64,000 nucleotides of DNA from contig JBAJFG010000451.1 of assembly GCA_037903475.1 (NCBI GenBank), positions 310,001 through 374,000 of the forward strand. The letters run 5' to 3'. Position numbers and translations under genes: made by a program. This DNA is from Ancylostoma caninum (lineage: Eukaryota > Nematoda > Chromadorea > Rhabditida > Ancylostomatidae). Positions within the stretch are counted from its first letter, which is position 1. Each line of letters starts with the position of its first letter. The notes beneath the pieces are model-generated. The model did not search any database, was not told where the DNA came from, and saw nothing but the letters and a program-made list of their open reading frames with translations. This document shows positions 1-10,792 of the stretch, piece by piece.

Positions 1-54
1 GTGTGAAATTCCAGGGGTAGTAAAACACCCGAGCGAAGCCGGGTATGCCGTCTA
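1..54 (-). repeat. End of a dispersed repeat (CCCGGCTTYGCTCGGGT family)
   Basis: Read on the minus strand, bases 54 to 23 match the start of the repeat at 9713 almost base for base (ACTAGACGG, two or three variable bases, then ACCCGGCTTYGCTCGGGTGT). The copy is cut by the window edge. It abuts a LINE remnant, so it was probably inserted into that LINE. Confidence 0.65.
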
Positions 55-400
55 GTGTTTTATAAATTGGTGCATGGACTATGTGGCCTTGATCCTGACG
101 TATTCTGCACATTCAAGCCATCAGTTACGAGGGGCGACTCAGTGAAACTATACCTTCCTAGAAGTAAAACTAAGTTCCGATCGCAATTCTTCATTAATAG
201 AGCAGGTTCCGATTATCTAGCACTTAGCAGACTGAAGGAAATTCCTGGTAATATTCGATTATTCACTAGATTTCTTGACAGCTATGTATGTAAAATGATG
301 ACTACTTCTTACTAATTGCATGCATTTGTATTTGTAACTGTTTCCTTGTACTTATAGCATGAGATGTCTCATGTAAACAAACAATAAACAATAAACAATT
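55..400 (+). mobile_element. Non-LTR retrotransposon (LINE) 3' end remnant
   Basis: The 86-codon open stretch reads like the extreme C-terminus of a LINE reverse-transcriptase polyprotein. Its order of short motifs is usual there: YKLVHGL, then LDPDVFCTF, then TRGDSVKLYLPRSK, then FRSQFFINRAGSDYL and a final FxxRLDxY-like tail. The frame is closed upstream by a TAG just before base 55, so only the tail survives. After the stop, bases 374-400 hold repeated CAATAAA units, which fits a LINE 3' tail. Similarity to the family is from recall; the tail and open frame are seen directly. It is dead as a gene. Confidence 0.7.
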
Positions 401-3081
401 GTGCCGAAAGTAGATATGCTGTTTAATTCAGGGAAATTTCTGCTCATTGTCTGGGCAACCCGCACTGGGCTGTGATCTCGGGAAATCAATTACTACATAT
501 ACCAAACTCACCGAAAATGCCAGTGCAACATTACCGCACAGCGCTCTATAAAGTGGTGTCCCATGGTCGGAAATGCTCGAAATCTCTCGAATCATTGCCT
601 CTACATCGAAGGTCTGGAAACTTCTATCTGTCGTGTCAATCTAAAAAAAAGGTTCTTTTCAAAAAGAAACATCAAAGGAGATTCAGTGACTAACCAGGAT
701 AGATGTGTTATATCGAGCATAGGTAGACACAAGGTCCACTCCGAACTGAACATCAGCTCGCCGGTTTGAAGTAGGTAGGGTCCCACTAAAAACCTCATCT
801 CATTGTGAACATTTAATGATGACTCTCATAAGATAATGTGTCCAGGAAGTAGTATTGCATTTTTTTATTTCTAATCTCAGGAATTCCTTTATTCTGATCA
901 ATGATAATTACTCTACTTTGTATTATAGCATCACGTGTATCAATGGCCTTCATCAATGTCCTTGCTAACGCGAGGACCTGTATGCATCACTGAGATCACC
1001 CGGGGTGAACGTGTTGCTACCTCGGTTACCATGGGTAATCTCAATGGTGCATGTGGCCCCCGGTTGCCCTCCCACAAAATTGCACAAGCTGCACCTTGAA
1101 GAAATCAACTAGTCACGTCTAACGTCGTTGAAGTTGCGGTAGCTCCCTTTCCCTCCCAGGAATGTTGATGGACAGGAAAAGTAGAAGTCGTAAGGGTCAA
1201 GAATTGCGAAGTAGTAAAGGGGTCATGGAAATGGTAACCTTCACCCTTGCTTGTCTCTTTTCTCGGATAGCGAAAGCCCCCCTGAGTGTTGATGCCAACT
1301 GGAATTGGGGGTGCTAATCCAGCATCTCCTTCACAGCATCCTCCATGAATCTCAGCAGGGCAAAAAAGCCCATTGCCCCACTACATACCTCCTGGAGAAC
1401 CTGTTATTGATATCTTCTTGTCACCTTTAGCAAAAGAAACCGTAAGCCTCACTTTTCCTCTTCCTTAGGCTGATGAGTTCTGACAAAACTTGAGCTGCTG
1501 GTTCTGCTAGAGTCGGCTGGAGCAGTAGATGTCCTATAAAAGGGTTTAACTCCTCCCAAAGGATAAATCGAGAGACTGCGGTGCAATATCTGATACGAAA
1601 CTTATCCTACCTACTTTTACCAGGTTTAGAAGCAGAATTTTTCGTCATTGGTGAGATGGTGGAAAAGTGGAGAAGTGGAGAATCAGACCACGTAGATGAG
1701 CAAAGTTTTTCTAACAGATGAGACTCTTTCTTGAATACCTTCTTCGAATCCTGGAAGAGTAGATTTAGATTTCAGGTATATCCATAACTCACAAGCCTTA
1801 CTCTGCTTCTTGAAGGTGCTATCGATGCAAATGGGCAAGAAATGTAAAACTTTCTCCTCGTTCAGTTGTAGTTAGGCACAGAGCAGTGATAATAGTGCGA
1901 GACCGCTCGTGAATTTTATAGGATTGCTCGGCCAGATGTTACGAATACTCTTGCGATGTGTACAGAACAAAGATCGCATGGCGTGATGACGCATCCCTCG
2001 ACCAAAAAAAAATGGAAAAGAAGAAAGTGGAAGATTTCGAACTTTGCACTCAAATGTGTACCTTTAGACAGGCATACTACATGTTAATTGTACATCTGCT
2101 CAGTATGTTATTTACACGACAGACGCGAGTACTTATTTTTGTAGTGTAGCAAAGTCCTGCCAAGAAATCTCTCTTTTTGTTCAACTTGACGCTGGAGGCA
2201 GTACTAGCAGTACTTTGGGGATATAAAAGAAACGGTACTCCTCCTTAGCGGTGGAATCTTTGAAAAAAAAAACGGGATATCCAAGAAGCTACGGGTTTCC
2301 ATAGAGGTTTCTCGCTGTTTTTGAGGGCGCGGGTAAGTATAACCTAGGCGTTGTGTAAGCTTGCCCGTCGAACTACACTATTCTTTTTTCCGTGCCACAC
2401 TAGTGATACATTGGTGGTGTTCCTCACCCTTGCTGAATAATTCTGGTTCAAAAATTTCGCCTTTGAACACTCCTAAACGTAGGCCGACCTAAGATTCATT
2501 TTGCACAAATTATTATTGAGGAATGAATTTTATTTATTTATCACTACACTCCAAGGTTAATAGGTATGATACAGGTGCAGGTATACAAGGAATACCTACC
2601 ACAACCGAAGAATAAGGAGGGAAGAAGGAGAGCGGCGCGTAGCGATCTGATTACAAGCGGCTAGTGGACTCTCACTCCTCTCGGCGAGTAGACCGCGCAT
2701 TTGATTTATGGAACGTAGTAAACGGTGAACGATAGGTGGCAATCTTCACATTCCATTCTTTTCCTGCAAACATAGGAGACATAGCTAGCGTACAGTTTTT
2801 CTCACAACATTGGGTTGGTCATGTCAAAGAGGGAAGATTCATGACACATCAGCTAAAATGACCATCTACATAGACGATCATGGCTCAGAACACCTTCAGC
2901 AAATATCAGGTTGGTGCGAAATTAATTGACGAAACGAACACTCCATTTCGAAATGTTGTAGCTCGGCTCGAACACAACTTTATTCCTCGAAATGAAATCC
3001 ATCACATTTTATACAGAGGCACTAACCCTACTACTCTAGCTCGCAGTGGCCGCTATTATCCACTCAGTGGATCAAGTCTGA
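401..3081. other. Unassigned intergenic DNA
   Basis: No gene recognised. Bases 961-1330 are somewhat GC-richer and look like a decayed repeat. Short open frames at 1958-2149 and 2880-3089 have no recognisable domain. The latter ends next to the ribozyme-like motif at 3082 and may be the decayed 3' part of a Penelope-like element. Confidence 0.4.
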
Positions 3082-3117
3082 GGCTCTGAAGAAGGCGATC
3101 TCGCCGAAACGTAAGCC
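3082..3117 (+). ncRNA. Hammerhead-ribozyme-like motif (Penelope-like element type)
   Basis: The core CTGAAGA (3086-3092) is followed by one extra A, a 4-bp stem GGCG/CGCC with loop ATCT (3094-3105), GAAA (3106-3109), then CGTA. This gives a two-pair stem III (AC with GU) and a GUA cleavage site after 3113. Stem I is GGCT (3082-3085) pairing with AGCC (3114-3117). Very short stem III is characteristic of hammerheads reported from Penelope-like retroelements. The extra base after the core departs from the textbook consensus. A second motif of identical length at 5683 has compensating stem changes, which supports a real fold. Activity is inference. Confidence 0.55.
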
Positions 3118-3152
3118 GAGAATAAAGTTGATACCAGCCTCGTGTGGCTACA

Positions 3153-4204
3153 TCAATAAAAAGCAAACTGATTCTCCACAATGCCGAGGTTCATGGAAAG
3201 TCGGACATGGCGAATACATTTTATACACTTTTGCCAACGATCCTGTAAAGAGTTTATGCCTTTACAATAGAAATTGAGATCACGAGATTTTAAGAAATTT
3301 TGGAAAGCGATTTCTACATGCTCCGCATCTGAAAATTGTTGCTGTCGCAGGTTTGCATCGAGAGCTCGGAAAAAGTGATAATCGGTGGGGGAGAGGTCTG
3401 GGGAATAAGGAGGGTGAAGGAGAACTTCGATGCCTAACTGCGTCAGTTTTTGCAGGGTGAGTTTTGAACTATGAGGTCTAGCGTTCTGAAGTAGGACAGG
3501 CCCACTCCTGTTAATTACTGCCGGCCACATTTGTCGCAACTTTTCATACAACAGGTCCTCACAACAATAGGACTCTGCTGTAACGGTCTGACCAAGTTGT
3601 AGGTGTCTATATTGGGTAACACCCTTACAACACCACCAAACTCTTAACATAACCTTCCTAGGATGAAGATCGGGATTAGGAAAGCTTGGAGATGGAGAAT
3701 GCTTATTTGTCCACACATAGCCACGTTTCTTATTGTCGTACAACAACCATTTCTCATCTACAGTTATGGCACGGTCTAGAAACGGCTCGTTTCTTTGGCG
3801 AACGAGTAAGTTAGAACGGATGCTGTAGCGAGTTAATCGCTGGTCGTCAGTCAGCTGGGGTGTCCACTTTTGGATATTTCTCACCATTCCGATGTAGGCC
3901 AAATGTCTCACAACTGTAGTATGATGAACCTCAACGTCTGCTGCCAACACCTGAGTATATCGGGTTTCGTCTGCATCGCTGCTCTCAGTGCTTGATCGTC
4001 TAGCGACATCCTTCGTCCACAACCTGGTTTTTCTTCGAGGTCAAAATCGCCAGAAGAAAACTTTGCGAACCAGCACCTCACTGTCCTTTCGCAAGGAGAC
4101 TCCGAACCAAAAGCGAGCACTAGGTTACGGGCTGCCTTCGCTGCAGAATGGCTGAGTTTGAACTCGTACAACATGATCATTCGGAAATCGCGTCGGCTCA
4201 TCAT
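3153..4204 (-). pseudogene. Mariner transposase, frameshifted and catalytically broken
   Basis: The N-terminal half (4204 to about 3950) carries the mariner helix-turn-helix region, with a GRxxxLDDQALRAA-like linker. The C-terminal half lies in another frame (about 3975 to 3153). It resumes with the HTTVVRHLAYIG helix and then the DDE domain: TVDEKWLLYDN (first D), LLQNARPH (second) and YSPDLSPTDYHFF (third). A frameshift near 3940-3975 separates the halves. The usual second motif is LHDNARPH or LHQDNARPH; here the aspartate is missing, so the catalytic triad is incomplete. Total length, about 345 codons, matches a full mariner. Terminal inverted repeats were not clearly seen. Mariners of this general type are known from hookworms. 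Confidence 0.92.
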
Positions 4205-5682
4205 TTTTCAGGACCCTATAAAAAAGTTCAGGAAGAAGCTAGCCGGAATATTAAAGTAGTATTTGAAAGAGAAGATGAAACTCTACCAGGCTGTATACGA
4301 AGTTGGCTTGGGGTTGTCAAAGTGGGCAAAAGAAATTTTTTTTACGCATACCACGAAACGGCAATTAATTTCGCACTAGTCTGATAGTATTCGACCAGTT
4401 TGACGTCACCCTACCACCCAAAAACAGGTTGTCAGCGACCTCTTCACCCAACAGCTTGTCGACAAGTAAGAGCCAAAACAAGTTTCCTACTACTTTCTGA
4501 CAAAATCAATTTTTGAGGTCTCACTAGGTGTCGGCAAGTTTTGGGATGCCGCAAAATACGGCGAAAGCAAGGTAGCACCCAGCTTTTGGACGAGCAATTT
4601 TCAGATGCGATCAGTTTCTTGCTCGTCAAATGTATGCTAGCAAGTTGTTCTAGTTGCTCTGAGTATGGAAGTAAACCTCGGCTAATTACGGGAAGGGAAA
4701 GTGTTTCTTCGTGTTCCACGGGTGATCAATTCTGCTTAGAACGGAAGTTCTGAGCCATGCTAGACTATCAGCCTGCAATGGATTGAGCGGAACGTATGAG
4801 GTCTTCCTAACAAAATGCTACAATATATGTGCCATTTTTAAGCTTCGGCCTTGAAAAATTTAACCCTGCTGGATTTCATTCATCACTCGTCCAGCGATGG
4901 ATTCGCAGAGTTGGCGAGGCCGTGGGCCACTAAGGAGGGGCTGAACGGTTTATGCACGAGTCCCTTCATTTGCACTTTGTGTTCTCTTTCGTAGGATCTG
5001 AGTACAAAAAAGGTGTACGTACTCCGAGAACCTTCTTGACGAGGCCTATCACTAAATAGGTTTAGATTTGCAGCGTTTACCTCGTGCACATCGTTTAGAA
5101 AGTAAAAAGTCTTTCAAAGGAACAGCCATGAGATTGCTCGGCTACACAAGAATGGGACGATTGCCGTCGAATCTACTACATGAGGACTGTTTCCCGAGTC
5201 TTCTCAGAGGAGCGTAATGAAATGCTTTCATTAGTCAAACGCATTCTATTTACAGATTTTACCTTAGTAGTATGAAATGTAATTGTAAGCGATTACGGCT
5301 CACAGAATGTTTATGTGAACGATGTGATACCGAGTACCCATTGCTGCTTGCTACATATTTGGGAGGCCAACTGTAAAGGAACCAGAAATGAATAGCAAGA
5401 ATGAGTGCATGTCAATAACAAGTGACTTTCTGCCTTACATATCGTTATCTGAGCTGTAGACCGTACACAACATTGAATGTGGACAGTGGAGTGTCTCTCA
5501 CTCGTCCGCAACAATGGTCACAACTGGCGCGGACTTTTCCGCAGAAACGGTGGATATAGGGTGGGTCTTTCGTCCTGAGAGTTTTCGAGGTAGCAAGCTG
5601 GGGAGAAAGGTGAAACTAGCAGAGTGGGAGGAGACGTTTGGCGGTTTAGAATACAGATAAAAAACTGTGACCCACTTTTAAA
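4205..5682. other. Intergenic DNA with a TTGTCGAC-type repeat
   Basis: Bases about 4430-4720 resemble, in inverted orientation, the repeat at 51100-51720. For example, the stretch near 4590-4622 reverse-complements to GAGCAAGAAACTGATCGCAT and matches 51137 onward with few differences. The rest shows no gene. Confidence 0.4.
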
Positions 5683-5716
5683 CCTCCGAAGACGACGGTC
5701 ACGTCGAAACGTCAGG
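5683..5716 (+). ncRNA. Second hammerhead-like motif, degenerate
   Basis: It has the same architecture and spacing as the motif at 3082: CCT / CCGAAGA / C / GACG-GTCA-CGTC / GAAA / CGTC / AGG. The stem pairs differ but still pair (GACG/CGTC against GGCG/CGCC, and CCT/AGG against GCT/AGC). The site ends in GTC, the classic hammerhead cleavage triplet. The second core base is C instead of U, so this copy is probably inactive. Translating the plus strand across it gives a SEDDGHVETSG-like peptide, a tail often met at the 3' end of Penelope-like elements. Confidence 0.5.
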
Positions 5717-8700
5717 CGAAACAATAAATAAATATATCCACTAACAACCTGGTCAGGCTCAGCACAGTGTAGAATTCATATCACAGAATGCCCAGGTTCA
5801 GAAAAGAAAGAACATGGAGATTAGTTCGACGTTTTTTGCATTCAGAGTACGGGAAAAGGATCTCGGCGTGGACTTTTTCACCAAGCGAAGAAGGGGAACG
5901 ACCCGTCCCCCGTCATGGGCTGAGTCACGCTTATCATTCATGATTTCATTTTGACACTAATACGAAACATGTTCTGACTTTTCCGTTTTTTTTTTGTTAT
6001 GAGCCATTGATTGAATAAATAAGTAAAGGGCGATCAGTACGACATGAACACTATGCGCACGAAAGCCAACGTCGCGCATGCGTATGAACTGCGTCGGGAG
6101 TGCGTTGCGCGCACGCTTTAACTATAAACCGAGCTTACATTGTACTTCATGTGAAGATCAAAGTAGGCACGGTTTTATGTATTTCTATTTTAAACTTTCT
6201 AGACTTCTACGATCATAGGAACCTGGTTTGTGGAAGTTTCGTCCGTCGAATGCCGTTCGAAGATATGCCGTGTCCCATAATGAGAACAGGAAACGTCATA
6301 TCCAGCAATTTCGTTGAACACCCAGTCAAAAGCGTGTCAAAATTGGTGCACTTCTCAGAAATTAGCAATTCGCCTCGCCCTTCAGCAGGCTCTGTTTTCA
6401 TCACAACGTCATTCATCCGTTTCGTGGATATTTCCAGGAATTGCTCGAGGGTAGCGCGCATCATCCGGCTCATTGTCACCACTGTCGCGTGATCCTCAAG
6501 CGATCTGCAAACAAGATCCGTGCGGCTCGCCTTACTTCACGTTTATCTCTGATCGGCCCGCTTCTTCACTATTACAAAGTTGGCTGGGCCAAACTGGACA
6601 GTTGTTTCTATCAAATTACCCGCCAGATGTGGAGATCGTCTGTCGGCTAGGTCTCTTATTACTCATCGCTGTGTCAGCACCAAAGTCGTAGCATTGACTG
6701 TTAGTTAAAGTTCTTTGTCTTCCAAAGGCTTGAGAAGGTTTTGATCATCAGAGCGGATTTCCTCTTCAAGCTATGTAGGGCACTGATGTTTCATTTTTCC
6801 AAAACATGTGAAAAAATCCGTCAATACTACTCGAGAATGAGCTATGGCACCGCTACTTAGCTCGTCCTTTTGGAAACTCTAGTAATCCTCACTGAATGGG
6901 TATTTGAAATCAATCGCTTTCTATCGTCAGCATTACCTCTTAACTATACAAGAGTGAATAAGGCGAAGGCGCGGGGGGGGAGGTGAGCGGAAAAGCTGGG
7001 GTGCAGGACATCGTAGGATCCGGAGGGTGGGACATTCAATAATAACGTACTTATCTGGTTGATGCAAAAGAAATGGCGCGTTTTTGCGTTGACCCTGTTT
7101 TCTCCATAACTTTAAAGAACGGAAACCTCGACGGATGACATAATTCCTCTGATAAGCAAGGACCATTGCTCATTGTATGAGCAGATCCCTGAGGTCCTGC
7201 GCAAAGAACTCGGAAAATTAAGAAGCTAAGAACAAGAAAATTTTTGACCTCAGAAAATTTTCATGTTAAAAAATTTCATCTCAAAAAACTAAAGCTGAGA
7301 TTAGTGGGATTTTTCAATTGTTTCGTGACTCCTAACTCCACCTGACATTACTTATACATACAGCAAAAATGAGCTTGCTTTGCTCTTTAAGTGTGCAACC
7401 ACTTCTGAATGTCATCTTATCTCTGAAGAAAATTACATGGTTCTGGAAAAACGAACGTCATTTTTTTTTCATCAACGTAATGCAAAATGATTTAAGCAGT
7501 TCAAAATAGATGCATACCATCTCTTCCGCCTACCACCTATGTCATACAGATACACATTTTATCTAGAAAAATAATCTACATACCAAAACCCAGTTGGCCA
7601 CTAACTAAAGTTGAAGAAAAAGAGACTGATTTTGACTTGAAAAAGCTAAAAATTCACTAGTGAGTGATGGCAAGGAGTCAAAACAAGCCAATGCAATGTG
7701 AAAACCAAAACGAAAAGAAAAAAAAATCAACCTTCTCACTAAAAATTTCATCCATCGATGATGATAACTGAGAGTAAGTGTCTAGCGGTCATTCCACATC
7801 CTGAATAGAATGCATATTTATTCAAGCAGATCAGTCCCAGGACACAATTATAATTATACAATTATAAACCGAGTAATTGGGTATTTTTAGTACGTCTGCC
7901 CTGCCGAAAACAGTAGTCTTAGGATCATCGAGTTCCCCGGATTAATGTACGTACTTGAACCCAGAACAGGCGTTATTTTGCGCGACTTCCCGCAAAAATG
8001 CTGGAAAATACGTCTTTAATACTAATTTCAATGTGAGTTGGGGACGAATATTTCTGTAATCACGGGACATCTGCCACAAAGCGCCTTCATGACGTCTTCT
8101 ACGTACAATACGCCTCAAGAAATGCACCGGCGAACGAAGCTTTTAGGTGGTTACAAAGTTGCGATAGAAAAGCGAGATCTCTGAGCGTCACCACCTGAAA
8201 AGCCAGCAAAAATGTGCAAAAATTTTTTTACGGTAGTGGGTTTACTACACCTTGGCGTACGCTGTGTTCTGCATTGTTGTTTTCAGCGTGTGTTGGAAAA
8301 CTCCGTATTTTTTTTCCGTTTTCGACCATGAAGGATAAATTGCATAGGATTTATAGCATTCATAGCAGATTTCGCAGTTGAAACTTAATTATTTTGTTAC
8401 AGAAGTTGGAGTTGTAACCATTTGACTTCCCGTTGTTTTGGACTTGGAAAGGGACCGGGAACGTTGTTTTTTTTTTCAGAATTTTTGAACAACAAAGCAA
8501 TCAAACCAAAAGTTTAATCCAAAAGATTTTTTTGAAGAGTTCTGTGGTTGTACGGCGCTGCCCATTAGAGAGACCTCAGGTACTAACCTTTTGGTTCCTT
8601 TCTCCTCACCTCGCATCCCTTCCATTCCCTTAGCTTTGTTCGATCCCACACCATTACCTTTCTGTATGTGCTTTTAGCAGTGTTTTCCAGAAAAATCCTG

Positions 8701-9712
8701 CCTACCAGGAACACTTGTCAAGTCTGCACCGAAGCAGCAGAAAAGCGCTTCTGCTAGCTGTTGAATAATATACGAAGTGTTGAAGGTGGCGATCGATAAA
8801 CACCTTTTGCACGGTGCCGACGTGGTGAGTGCCGTACGTAAAGTGCCACTTGTGCGAGGGTAAGTGTAACGCACGCGGAAAAACCTAGCGAAACACTTGA
8901 TGGGGCACAACTGGTCATCGCTCGCCACGCCTTTGTTTACTAGTCATTGAGGTTGACTCCTACAAGGTCTGATGTGTTGTCCTTGGACACTTATTTTCTC
9001 TATGTTGGCCAATGTTAAAGTTGTTCATTCGTTTATTGAAATTTCATAGCAAATCAGTGGAATAATTAACAAAATTCCTATTATCGTTGAATTTTTGAGA
9101 ATAAGGAAGGAATTAAAGAGGGATGAGAAGTTGCTGCTATACATAGTTTGTCTCGCCCATGTTCCATTTTAGGATTTTCCCAAAACATGTGAATAATAGA
9201 CAAAAATGGAAGGATTTGGGGCCTGATATCTTGATTTGAAAGATATTTTAGCTTATTTCCTTGGCTGAACCGCCCTGCAGGAGAAGGAAAAATTATAAAA
9301 AAGTGAATGAAAGCTCTTAAAAAATACCAAAAAGACCTTGTTAGAGAGGAAAAACAGTATTATTTCTGACCAATTCTTCCATAGGAGCTGAATTTTTGGC
9401 GCATACTATAAAGAGGTTGATCAACGTTGATATTCCACCATTTCTCCCTTCGGTCACCCCTTATTGTGAGGTTGATAAACTTGATTCGTGCACTCTTATC
9501 CCAAAACAAGCTGCATATGGTCGCAGCCATCTTCATTGACCTGCGAGCTGCGTAATAACCTCGTTGCTTAGCAGATTCGTTACGGCTTTTCTTTTTTGAA
9601 CTTCCCGGAACCTCTGCGGTTCTTCCTCAATTCCCCTCTCTAAGAAAGGTTGCAATGTGACCTATCACAATGGATATAATAAATACAATAAATGACTGTG
9701 CTCGTATCTAAA
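5717..9712. other. Unassigned intergenic DNA
   Basis: No gene recognised. An overlapping pair of open frames at 6100-6492 (plus) and 6213-6482 (minus) is the longest; neither has a recognisable domain or convincing splice sites. A G-run lies at 6971-6981, and a palindromic AATTATAATTATACAATTATA tract lies near 7847-7866. Confidence 0.4.
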
Positions 9713-10345
9713 ACTAGACGGTGTACCCGGCTTTGCTCGGGTGTTCAACTTCTCCCGGCCATTAACGAAAAAAATCCTTTGTTCATCATTGGTGATCGGC
9801 TTAAGTGATCCCTCTTCCCCCCACCCCCTTCCCTCAGAAAATGGGGTGAAGTTCCTCGATTGGTAAATACATCCTTCTAAAATGCTTGCCTTATCCACGC
9901 CGAAAGATCAATAAGGCAGATAAATCGATATTTCGCCGAAATGGTTGCCATATTCGTGTTCAGCGTATTGAGATACACCGGTAGACACATTATCTTAACC
10001 GCCCGTGAGCAAGAATAGCGAAAAATCAATGAAGTCGATAAATAGATATTTCGCCCATATGGTTGCCATATTCGTGTTCAGCGTATTGAGGAACCTCAGT
10101 AGGCATGTTCTCGCCAGTCTCTGGGCAAAAATGGCGAAAAATCAATAAATTCGATATAATCGATAAACCAACCGATAATCCCGGGTGCAAAGTAGCCTAT
10201 AACCTCCGCCGGCCCTTGAGTGACCCACATGCAAAATTTGGTTCAGAGATCGGTTCATCCTCCGCGATTCCTATTCCGAACATACAAACATACAAACATA
10301 CAAACAAACAAACAAACAAACAAACACACACACACAAACTTTCGC
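9713..10345 (+). repeat. Dispersed repeat with 118-bp tandem units and (CATA)n/(CAAA)n tail
   Basis: It starts with ACTAGACGGTGTACCCGGCT (shared with bases 1-54). It contains two tandem units of about 118 bp (about 9900-10018 and 10019-10138) plus the start of a third, each with GGTTGCCATATTCGTGTTCA followed by GCGTATTGAG. It ends with AAAATTTGGTTCAGAGATCG and a tail of CATACAAA then CAAA/CA repeats at about 10279-10337. This layout, with a short-tandem-repeat tail after a conserved 3' block, is typical of short RTE-like non-LTR derivatives. The class assignment is inference. Confidence 0.65.
10279..10337. repeat. Microsatellite (CATA)n to (CAAA)n to (CA)n
   Basis: Simple repeat forming the 3' tail of the dispersed repeat that starts at 9713. 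Units change from CATACAAA to CAAA to CA. Confidence 0.85.
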
Positions 10346-10639
10346 TTTTATATATACAGATGAGACTCTCAGCGGGCTAGAATGGAGAGCGCAGTTAACA
10401 CTTGCTGGGAGTTACGTTCGTGTTAGAACGTGATGGACGGGTAGCGGAACCGCGTCGCGCAGGTGTTGCATTCGTGCCATTTATAAGAATGAACCGCTGA
10501 TGAACCATGATTTTTTATTTTTATTTCCGACAACTTCTGTCTCGCCTTCTCTTCTTTTGTATGTGTTTCAACTAGCGGTTATGTCCTATACACGATTGAA
10601 TGTTCAGGTTTTGGAACTTTCTATGATCCTCTGCGCTAT

Positions 10640-10792
10640 CCTCGGGTCACCTGGTAAATTCTTCACGGGTCACCCGATAACGAAGCACATGGTCGCTCGA
10701 GTGAGGCGGTCCGTTTGCAAATTCGCTCGGGTGACCCGGTACTCTCGGGTGACCCGGCAGGACCAAAGCTGCTCTCGGGTCACCCCGAGTTA
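10640..10792. repeat. Cluster of GGGTCACC / GGTGACCC motifs
   Basis: Within 150 bases the words CGGGTCACC (near 10643, 10667, 10775) and CGGGTGACCCGG (near 10728 and 10747) recur in both orientations. The spacing is irregular, and some copies are near-perfect palindromes. No gene is nearby. Confidence 0.55.
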
